Shown here: positions 1 through 7,700 of the stretch, piece by piece
Layout: each line of letters starts with the position of its first letter
Position numbering within the stretch: position 1 is the first letter of the stretch
Assembly: GCA_964444825.1 (NCBI GenBank)
Contig: CAYUIS010000144.1
Coordinates: forward strand, 1 to 13,679
DNA from: CAYUIS01 sp964444825
GTDB taxonomy: Bacteria > Chloroflexota > Anaerolineae > B4-G1
Direction of reading: 5' to 3'
Length of the DNA: 13,679 bases
The notes under the pieces: generated by a model
The model's input: the letters and a program-made list of their open reading frames with translations, nothing else
Database searches by the model: none
What the model was told of the DNA's origin: nothing
Program-made: the position numbers and the translations under genes

Positions 1-2
1 CT

Positions 3-3000
3 GTGGCTGCCGAAGGCACACCCCTGGATCTCGGGGCCGCTCGCCCCACGATGGATGGCGCTGACATTGTCGCGCCGTTTTCGTCCGCCTCTGCTTCCCT
101 CGATCCTCTCGCTGTGCAGCAAGCCCCCAGTCTGCTGTACAGCACGTTCCTGGGCGGGAGCGATGACGACACTGCCAGTGGCATTTCGGTAGACTGGGAA
201 GGGTATGCGCTTGTCACTGGCAATGCCCCTTCCTTCGACTTTCCCACCACGTCAGGGGTCGTTGACCCCACCTTTAACGGTGGTACCGACGTCTATGTGG
301 CCCGACTGAACCCCAGCGGCAGTGGGCTGGTCTTTGCCACCTATATTGGGGGCGCTGGCTACGACAGGTACACAAAACTGGTTGGAGACTCTGAGGTTGG
401 CGCATACGTGGCTGGCCGGACCGACTCTACCGACTTTCCCACCACGGCAGGGGCCTTCGACACGAGTTATGGTGGCGGCACATGTGTCAACTCATTAGAT
501 CAAACTTATGCCTGTCCCGACGGCTTTGTCTTCAATCTGGAAACCGATGGCAGCGCCCTGCTATACAGCACCTATCTGGGTGGTCCCAACTTTGACACGG
601 CTCAGAGCGTGGCCACCGACGGTTATGCCATATACGTGGCCGGTGGCGCGGGAGAGGGCTTCCCCACCTTGGCAGGCGTCGACGACACCTTTAACGGCTG
701 CGACCCCATCATTGATGATCATCGACCGTGGTGTGACGTGTTTGTACTCAAACTCGACCCAGTCGGCAGCGGAACGGGCGACCTGATCTATTCCACCTAT
801 CTCGGTGGGACCTACAGCGAGTGGGCCAACGACATCGTTGTGGATTTCTCTGGCTCGGCCTTTGTCATCGGCGTGACTGAATCGAGCAATTTCCCCTTCA
901 CTACTGGTGCAATTGACACCACCTTTAACGGTGACCTGGACGCCTTTGTGGCAAAGCTCGATGGCTCTGGCGCCGAACTGCTGTTCTCAACCTACTTGGG
1001 CGGTCTTGGAGTTGATTATGGGAACGGCATCCTACTCGATAGCAGTGGAGCACCAGTCATCGTCGGTGGGACCGGTTCATCCGACTTTCCAACGACACCT
1101 GGCGCCTATGACACCTCGCTGGGCGGGCCTGAGGACGCCTACGTCGCCAAGATGACGGCTGACGGCAGGTCCCTGGTCTACTCCAGTTTCCTGGGTGGCT
1201 CCTTCTACGACTGGTGCACGTGGGGTCTCGCCCTCAGCGACAACGACGAGCCCATCATTGCCGGATACACCGTCTCCCAGGATTTTCCCACCACACCCAG
1301 CGGACTTGATCACACCTGCGGAACCGACGGCGCCTGCAACGACGATGGCACATATGTCTACTGGGACGCCTTTGCGGCCAAGCTGAACTCGGCAGGCAGC
1401 GCTCTGACCTACGGCACCTACCTGGGTGGTCGCCGTTCAGACCAGGCTTCCTCCATAGATATGGACGGGGCGGGCAGCGCCTACATAGCGGGCACTACCT
1501 CCTCCCCTGACTTTCCCACAACTGCCGGAGCTCACGATCGCACGTGTGGAACCGACGGCAATTGTAACTATGACGGTAGTTACTACTACCTCGATGCCTT
1601 TGTGACCAAGCTGGGCGAGGCGATCACGGTAGACGTACGCAGCTTCCCACTCATCGCCCGCGGCACCTTCACAGCGACTGTCGAATGGCAGGTCTTTGGC
1701 GACGCCACGTGGGTCGATTCCACATACATCGTTTGGGACACGGTCTCCCACGCCATCGACAACGCGTATGCCTACGCCACCAGTCCCCAATCGGGCCCAA
1801 TGGACGCCATCTACAGCGACACCTTTGTCGTACCCGCCTCGGGGTACGTCTTTTTCAAGATCTATGCCGAGGCCGGGGGGCAGACGGTCTACTCCTCACC
1901 ACAACGCGTCATCGCCATCGACCCCCACGAACCCGACGACCACTACACCCAGGCGTATACCATCACTGCTGGCATAGACTATGCCTCGTTGATCGGCTCC
2001 CGGCGAGACGCCGACTGGTACAAGGTGGTCGTGACCGCCCCCCAGATGATCACCGTCAGCCTGAACAACCCCCCCCAGGACTATGACCTGATACTGTTCG
2101 CCAATCTCGAGGACGCCCAGCCGGAAGACGAGGTACTCGGCGAACTGCAGGACCCAACCGAGGTGGACGCCACCGGGCAGTTAACGGCCATTGGCCAACT
2201 GACGGCCATCGGGCAGCTCACCGCCATCGGCCAGTTGACGGCCATCGGCCAATTGACGGCCATTGGACAGCTCACCGCCATCGGCCAGTTGACGGCGATC
2301 TCGTCACAGCCCGGCACGGCGGACGAGCAGGCCGTGACCAAGATGCGGGCCCCAGGCTCGATCTACATCCTCGTCGTGCCCAGCAATGCCAGTTTCAGCC
2401 GCCTACCCTATCACCTGAGGGTTGAAGCTGGAGACCTGCCGGGCATCCCGACCTGCTACAACACCTTTGACTACGACCCTGGTCCGCCTTCCTCCGTCTA
2501 CCCCACCAGCCCTGGCGCACCGAGCACGCTTTTCCTGTTCAACAAGCAGCGTTTGGACCGAGCATACGGCGTCACCGAAACCAATAAACTGGTCAACGAA
2601 CTCCACAGCCTGGCCGAGAGCATCAACGGCGTCGTATACCCGGTGGAGAACAACACAGTCGTCAGCGATACCTACGGTCTGTGGGACAACGGAAATGCCT
2701 GCTCGCCAGAGGCTGCCAACGCCGTAGCAATGGCGATCAAGGAGGAGATCATCCGTCCCTACTCCACCACGCTCCAATACCTGGTTGTCGTGGGTGACGA
2801 CCTGATGATGCCCTTCTATCGCGTGCCGGACAAGGCCTATATCGCCAACGAGTCGGTCTATGCTGCCCCCTCCCAGGTCGATGCGGGCACCTCAACCCAC
2901 GCCTCACTCGATCTGGCCTATATCCAGACCGACGACGGTTACGCCGACTTTACGCCGCTCAAGTGGCGCGCCCGGGAGCTCTTCGTCCCCGACGTGGCTA

Positions 3001-4514
3001 TCGGTCGCCTGGTGGAGAGTCCGGCCGAGATGGTGACCATGATCCGCGCCTACCAGGCCAGCGATCCGCTCAACGCGAGCACAGGCTACGTGGGCGGCTA
3101 CGACTTTCTTAGCGACAGCGCAGAAGCCATCAGCGACACGCTCGGCAGCGCGGGCTTGAGCCTGACCACCCTCATCAGCGACACCTGGACCGCCCAGGAT
3201 CTCAACGACACGTGGCTGACCAGTCCGAAAGACGTGGCCTCCGTCAACGCTCACTTTGACCATTGGCAGGCCATCCCCGCCGCAGGGCCGCTGACGCTGC
3301 TCACGGACGACGTGGTCGCCAGCACGGAGGATATGAGCGGTACGCTCAACTTCTCCATGGGTTGCCACTCGGGATTCAGCGTCCACGACACCCACGCCCA
3401 GGGCGGTTACCCGCTCGACTTTGCCCAAGCACTGGCGCAGAAAGGCGCCTGGTGGATCGGCAATACCGGCTACGGCTATGGTATGGATGACTCGGTGGCC
3501 TACACCGAGCAGTTGATGGACTTTTTCGCCCAGAGACTCACCACCGGACAAGCCGTTCCCGTGGGCGAGGCACTCCGTTGGGCCAAAAACCGCTATCTGG
3601 GTGGCGTGCCCGTCGGTGGATTCGGAACCTACGATGAAAAGGCCATGATCGAGTCCACCCTGTACGGCCTGCCGATGTATGGCATAGTACTGCCCGGACG
3701 CATACGCCAGCAGATACCGGAGAGACCACCCGTCAGCACCAGCGCTCTACCGACGGAAACCGTCTCCTTCGACCTCACCTCCTCCTTTCAGTTAGAGACT
3801 GGCTCCGAACACGGAGACTACTACTCCATCAACGGTGAGACCCAGGCCAACACGGGCCGACCGGTGCAACCCCGCACCGGCCAACTGATCCCGGACAAGT
3901 CCGGCTTTGATCTCACACCCCACGGTGCGGCGTTGATCAACGCGACCGCGGTCGTGAGCGACAGCTTTGACCCGCTCGTCACCGTTCCCGTGACCGACCT
4001 CGTTATGAGCGAGCCCAAATTCGTGGCCGAGGGTTGGTTCCCGGCCGACGTATGGGGCGTCAACCGGATAGGGGACGAGCCTCGCCTGGTAGTCGTGCCG
4101 GCTCAGTTCAAGGGGGATCAGAACGACGGCGTCCTCAGACGCTTCGAAACGCTCGAGTTCCAGGTCTACTACACCGACACGAGCAGCCTTGACTATACGG
4201 GGCCGATCGTGTGGGAGGTGGATGGCCAGACGGTTGGAACCCAGGCTGACATCTGGGTCACCACGGAGGATGCCTCTGGCGTTCAGGAAATAGTACTCGC
4301 CTTCACTCAGGACGGCCTCCAATGGCAGAGTCTGAACCTGGAACAAGTCGATCAGGACCAGTGGGAAGCACATCTCTCGGGCTTGACAGGCCCAGTGATG
4401 TACTTTGTCCAGGCCGTGGACGGCGCAGGCAACGTGACAATAACGTCGAATAAAGGGCTGTTCTTCGAACCGAGGCATCCGGTCTATATGCCGCTCATCA
4501 TGCGAGGCGGCTAA
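3..4514 (+). CDS. Secreted SBBP beta-propeller / PPC / C25 (gingipain-like) peptidase protein, 5' partial
   Basis: The frame is open from the window edge to a TAA at 4512-4514, giving 1503 visible residues. The first GTG (3) is probably internal: no signal peptide follows it and the propeller starts about 40 residues later, so the true start and export signal should lie upstream. Domains in order: seven SBBP repeats (residues 44-540); a beta-sandwich-like region (541-639); a PPC-like domain opening with DPHEPDD (640) and DADWYKVVV (669-677) and closing with PGSIYILVV and YHLRVE (to about 810), interrupted by a GQLTAI array (725-766); a C25/gingipain-like domain (about 835-1235) with the family-like LVVVGDD and PDVAIGRLVE motifs; and a beta-rich C-terminus ending HPVYMPLIMRGG. 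The probable catalytic pair is His1084 or His1087 (NAHFDHW) and Cys1121 (MGCHSG), as in clan CD peptidases. Inferred role: cell-surface or extracellular protease or adhesin. The domain calls are from motif recognition, and peptidase activity is unproven. Confidence 0.9.
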   Translation: MAAEGTPLDLGAARPTMDGADIVAPFSSASASLDPLAVQQAPSLLYSTFLGGSDDDTASGISVDWEGYALVTGNAPSFDFPTTSGVVDPTFNGGTDVYVARLNPSGSGLVFATYIGGAGYDRYTKLVGDSEVGAYVAGRTDSTDFPTTAGAFDTSYGGGTCVNSLDQTYACPDGFVFNLETDGSALLYSTYLGGPNFDTAQSVATDGYAIYVAGGAGEGFPTLAGVDDTFNGCDPIIDDHRPWCDVFVLKLDPVGSGTGDLIYSTYLGGTYSEWANDIVVDFSGSAFVIGVTESSNFPFTTGAIDTTFNGDLDAFVAKLDGSGAELLFSTYLGGLGVDYGNGILLDSSGAPVIVGGTGSSDFPTTPGAYDTSLGGPEDAYVAKMTADGRSLVYSSFLGGSFYDWCTWGLALSDNDEPIIAGYTVSQDFPTTPSGLDHTCGTDGACNDDGTYVYWDAFAAKLNSAGSALTYGTYLGGRRSDQASSIDMDGAGSAYIAGTTSSPDFPTTAGAHDRTCGTDGNCNYDGSYYYLDAFVTKLGEAITVDVRSFPLIARGTFTATVEWQVFGDATWVDSTYIVWDTVSHAIDNAYAYATSPQSGPMDAIYSDTFVVPASGYVFFKIYAEAGGQTVYSSPQRVIAIDPHEPDDHYTQAYTITAGIDYASLIGSRRDADWYKVVVTAPQMITVSLNNPPQDYDLILFANLEDAQPEDEVLGELQDPTEVDATGQLTAIGQLTAIGQLTAIGQLTAIGQLTAIGQLTAIGQLTAISSQPGTADEQAVTKMRAPGSIYILVVPSNASFSRLPYHLRVEAGDLPGIPTCYNTFDYDPGPPSSVYPTSPGAPSTLFLFNKQRLDRAYGVTETNKLVNELHSLAESINGVVYPVENNTVVSDTYGLWDNGNACSPEAANAVAMAIKEEIIRPYSTTLQYLVVVGDDLMMPFYRVPDKAYIANESVYAAPSQVDAGTSTHASLDLAYIQTDDGYADFTPLKWRARELFVPDVAIGRLVESPAEMVTMIRAYQASDPLNASTGYVGGYDFLSDSAEAISDTLGSAGLSLTTLISDTWTAQDLNDTWLTSPKDVASVNAHFDHWQAIPAAGPLTLLTDDVVASTEDMSGTLNFSMGCHSGFSVHDTHAQGGYPLDFAQALAQKGAWWIGNTGYGYGMDDSVAYTEQLMDFFAQRLTTGQAVPVGEALRWAKNRYLGGVPVGGFGTYDEKAMIESTLYGLPMYGIVLPGRIRQQIPERPPVSTSALPTETVSFDLTSSFQLETGSEHGDYYSINGETQANTGRPVQPRTGQLIPDKSGFDLTPHGAALINATAVVSDSFDPLVTVPVTDLVMSEPKFVAEGWFPADVWGVNRIGDEPRLVVVPAQFKGDQNDGVLRRFETLEFQVYYTDTSSLDYTGPIVWEVDGQTVGTQADIWVTTEDASGVQEIVLAFTQDGLQWQSLNLEQVDQDQWEAHLSGLTGPVMYFVQAVDGAGNVTITSNKGLFFEPRHPVYMPLIMRGG
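132..1622 (+). repeat. Seven SBBP beta-propeller blades within the first gene
   Basis: Seven repeats of about 65-77 residues each begin with a variant of L-[LIV]-[YF]-S-T-Y-L-G-G. They pass through a G-x-A-x-[IV]-x-G-x-T segment and a DFPTT strand, and end with a DAFVAKL-type strand. The blade starts are residues 44 (YSTFLGG), then VFATYIGG, YSTYLGG, YSTYLGG, FSTYLGG, YSSFLGG and YGTYLGG; the last ends at about residue 540. This is the SBBP family pattern (PF06739 type). Seven blades suit one closed propeller, probably a binding or scaffolding platform. Blades 2, 3, 6 and 7 carry longer loops with cysteine pairs just before the last strand. Confidence 0.88.
2175..2300 (+). repeat. Seven tandem 18-bp units encoding GQLTAI
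   Basis: Seven contiguous in-frame 18-bp units encode seven identical GQLTAI hexapeptides (residues 725-766). Every base difference between units is synonymous, for example Leu as TTA, CTG, CTC or TTG, and Gly as GGG, GGC or GGA. Units 2-4 (2193-2246) and 5-7 (2247-2300) form a 54-bp higher-order repeat with only 4 differences, all silent. The array sits inside the PPC-like domain. Read as IGQLTA, it fits the [LIV]-[GAED]-x-x-[STAV]-x hexapeptide rule of left-handed beta-helices. The structure is an inference. Confidence 0.97.
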
Positions 4515-4560
4515 GGTCTCGGTGTAACTGTCACGGACACCACTCTGCGGAGCCCAATCC

Positions 4561-4591
4561 AACCCCGTCTCGCGACGCGAGACGGGGTTTT
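4561..4591 (+). terminator. Rho-independent terminator after the first gene
   Basis: A perfect 13-bp stem (AACCCCGTCTCGC at 4561-4573 pairing with GCGAGACGGGGTT at 4577-4589) has a 3-nt GAC loop. A short T tract follows (4588-4591, then CCTT). It lies 47 bp past the stop of the first gene and before the next promoter, so it should isolate the two transcription units. Confidence 0.9.
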
Positions 4592-4666
4592 CCTTGAGGC
4601 GCATAGAAGAAAAAGGAACTCCGCTTCTCAAAGCGACGCCACGCGAGGAACATCCTTAGGTGTGCA

Positions 4667-4695
4667 TTGGCAAAATGCCTTGTCTGAGATATAAT
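4667..4695 (+). promoter_or_regulatory. Sigma70-type promoter for the cyclase gene
   Basis: The -35 box is TTGGCA (4667-4672, 5 of 6 matches to TTGACA). The spacer is exactly 17 bp and the -10 box is a perfect TATAAT (4690-4695). The predicted transcript start near 4702 leaves a leader of about 65 nt before the ATG at 4769. The promoter lies downstream of the terminator at 4561-4591, so the cyclase gene is probably expressed independently of the first gene. Confidence 0.85.
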
Positions 4696-4758
4696 CCGGG
4701 AGAAATGGCGACTCGTCGAACTCTATGCAATACCCCGCTGGATAACGGGCCTCGGTAC

Positions 4759-4765
4759 GGAGGTG
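4759..4765 (+). promoter_or_regulatory. Shine-Dalgarno that sets the cyclase start at 4769
   Basis: GGAGGTG is complementary to the 16S rRNA tail. GGAGG ends 5 nt before ATG 4769, which is good spacing. The alternative in-frame GTG at 4763 overlaps this Shine-Dalgarno itself and is therefore unlikely to be the start. Confidence 0.8.
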
Positions 4766-4768
4766 CTA

Positions 4769-7700
4769 ATGTCTCAGAAGGGTGACTTCCCAGCCAAGTC
4801 AGAACTGGCTGCCGCCCTGCGAGGCTATTTGCCTTCGTCACTTGAGCGACAGTGTCTCCTGGGCGACGAGATCAGAGCACCTGACGTGTGCGCACAGCAC
4901 CTGGCCGCGCTCTTACACACCGTAACGACATATCTCCCCGACCAGGTGGTTGGCCCCTTGCTGAAAAACCCTCAATCCGGGAGGGTGGAGGGAAGATTCA
5001 CCTACGGCACAGTGATGTTCGCCGACATCTCGGGCTTTACCGCCATGTCAGAGAAACTCTCCCAACTGGGCAAAGAGGGCGCCGAGGAGGTCACGCGGAT
5101 CATCAACCTTCTTTTCACCACCTTGTTGCAGGTGTCCGACCGGTACGGCGGTGACCTGCTCAAGTTCGGCGGCGACGCCCTACTCGTCTACTTTGGCGGC
5201 GGAGATCACGCGTTCCGCGCGTGCCTGGCTGCGCTGCGCATGCAGGAGACGATGCTACAGTTCTCCAAAACATCCACCTCGCAAGGGGTGTTCCAGCTAC
5301 GGATGAGCGTGGGCCTGGGCACCGGGCGGCTCTTTATGGCCAGCCTGGGATCGGAAGAGGGAATGGAGTTCGCCGTGATGGGCCGGGCAATGGGCAACAT
5401 GGCTCGAGCGGAGGCCCAGGCATCGGCCGAGGAGATCTTTATCGACACGGCAACCTACCAGGCCATCGCCGAGCATGCGACGACCAAACCCACGCCTGAT
5501 GGTTTCCACCAGTTGTTTGGCTTTCGGGAAGACATGCCCGACCTGAGCAGCGCGCGAGTGAACCCCGTGGACAGCCTCCCATCCCCGCCAGCAGGAGAGG
5601 ACGCATATCCCTGGGTGTTGGACACAGTGCAGCGCATTCGCGCTCTGGGGCTCTTTCTGTCGCCCGGCCTGATGGACAAGATCAAGGTTGATCCAGAACG
5701 AATCGCGATCGGCGGCGAGTATCGCCCGGTGACGGTCTTTTTCGCCAACTTTTATGGCATCGACGAGATCATTGAGGAGCTGGGTGAGGAACGCACCGCC
5801 GAGATCACTGCGATCCTGAATACCCACTTTACGACGATGCGGCAGATCATCGCCAAGTACGGCGGCGTGGTCAACAAGGTGGACACCTATGCCAAAGGCC
5901 ACCGCATCATGACCCTCTTTGGTGCGCCGCGGGCTCACATGGATGATCCGGAGCGGGCTGTACGGGCGGCGATGGAGATGCAGAATGCGATGGCCGCTTT
6001 CGCCGATCTGGAGACCTCTTGCGGCACATTCTCCCTCAAACAGCGTATCGGCGTCAACACCGGCCTCGTCTTTGCCGGCAACGTAGGCTCGCTGACCCAC
6101 CAGGAATATTCGGTCATGGGTGATGGCGTGAACCTGGCCGCCCGGCTCATGGCAGTGGCGACCGAGGGCCAGGTGATCATCAGCCAGAGCACGGCCCGCC
6201 AGTCGGGCGACACCTTCCTACTCCACGAGCAGGAGCCGGTGCTCGTCAAGGGCAAGTCACTGCCCGTTCATAACCATGAGGTGCTAGGCCTCCAGGAGCG
6301 CCGCGTCCGCGAGCGCCGCCCGCTGATCGGGCGGGACGAGGAATGGGAAGAGCTTCACACCTTGACTGAGCTGGCGTTGGCGGGCGACATGCAGGTACTC
6401 ACCCTCATTGGCGACGCCGGGCTGGGCAAATCACGCCTCGTCGACGAGTTGACGGGCCACTGGATCGAGGAACATGGGGCCCTGAGCATCAGCACCACCT
6501 GCCCCTCGTTCGGTCGCCACACACCCTATCTGCCCTGGCTGGATCTGCTTCGCTCCTTGTTCGGCTTTAATCCCGCCGATTCCGACCAGGTGAGGCTGGA
6601 AAAGATCGAAGCTCTCTTACTGGAAATAGATCCAACCTGGCGTGACTGGACGGTGCTGATCGGGCGCCTGCTGGGCATGGACGTCGAAGAGACCGACCTG
6701 ATACGGGCGCTCGATGCTCAGACGCGCCAGAGAATGACCTTTAACATCGTGATCGGGCTGGTAGATCACGTTGCCAACGAGCAACCCCTCCTGTTGGCCA
6801 TAGACGACCTGCAGTGGGCCGATGACACCTCCGTCGAGCTGGTCAGCCAAGTGGCACGACAGGTAACCAACCAGCCACTGTTGCTGGTGCTGGCCCATCG
6901 CCCAGAAGAGGGAATGGAGTCAACGCTCGAAGTAAGCGACCTGGCCCAGCACACTGCCTTTCAGCTAAAGGAGCTTTCACAAGAGAACAGCCTGCTCCTC
7001 CTGAATACGCTCCTGCCGACGACCCCTCAGATGCCGCAACAACTCAAGGATCTGATCCTCAAGAACGCGCAGGGTAATCCGCTCTTTATCGAGGAGGTGG
7101 CCCGCTCCCTGATCGAGAACTATTTGACTCTGGACGAGGAAACCGGGACCTATCACGCCCGGACCAACCTGGACCAGATAGAGGTGCCCGACTCGGTCAA
7201 CCGGGTCATTATGAGCCGTATGGATCGCCTGGACGAGAGCGACCGCAACGTGCTCAAGGTTGCCTCGGTCATCGGCCAGCAGTTCGAACACTGGCTGTTG
7301 AGCGCCATCTACCCTTACCGTTCCGGGGAGGGCGAGCTTCGCGAACGGCTGGATGAACTCGCACTGCGGGACATCCTGGAAGGCCCTCAGCCTGAGATGG
7401 TGTACCTGTTCCGCCACATTATGACCCGCGAGGTAGCCTACGAGAGCCTCCTTTACGCCGACCGTCGCCAACTACACCGTAGCATTGGTGAATCCATCGA
7501 GACACAGCAGACGGGCCGGCTGGCTGAATACCTGGAGGTACTGGCCTATCACTTTGGTCTGGCCGAGGAGTGGAAAAAGGCACTCGACTACCACCTGGAT
7601 GCCGGCCACAAAGCCCAGTCCATTTACGCTAATGAGGACGCCATCCACCACTTCCAGAGGGCCCTCAAAGCGGCGGAACGAGTGGCAGGCAGCGAAGCCA

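Noticed and set aside
3..5. GTG at 3 as the true start of the first gene
   Set aside because: No export signal follows although the domains are extracellular types, and the frame is open to the window edge. The gene is most likely cut by the window.
2175..2300. CRISPR-like array
   Set aside because: The units are contiguous 18-bp coding repeats without spacers and in frame with a large protein.
2904..3551. Open frame of 215 codons on the - strand
   Set aside because: It is antisense to the C25-like domain, whose motifs on the + strand are convincing.
4521..4541. GGTGT-N11-ACACC inverted repeat after the first gene
   Set aside because: It has only a 5-bp stem with a long loop, is expected by chance in GC-rich DNA, and is overshadowed by the true terminator at 4561-4591.
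3792..4631. Open frame of 279 codons on the - strand
   Set aside because: It is antisense to the end of the first gene and crosses the terminator hairpin. It has no motif and no Shine-Dalgarno that I can support.
4763..4768. GTG at 4763 as start of the cyclase
   Set aside because: It overlaps the Shine-Dalgarno GGAGGTG, while ATG 4769 has correct spacing.
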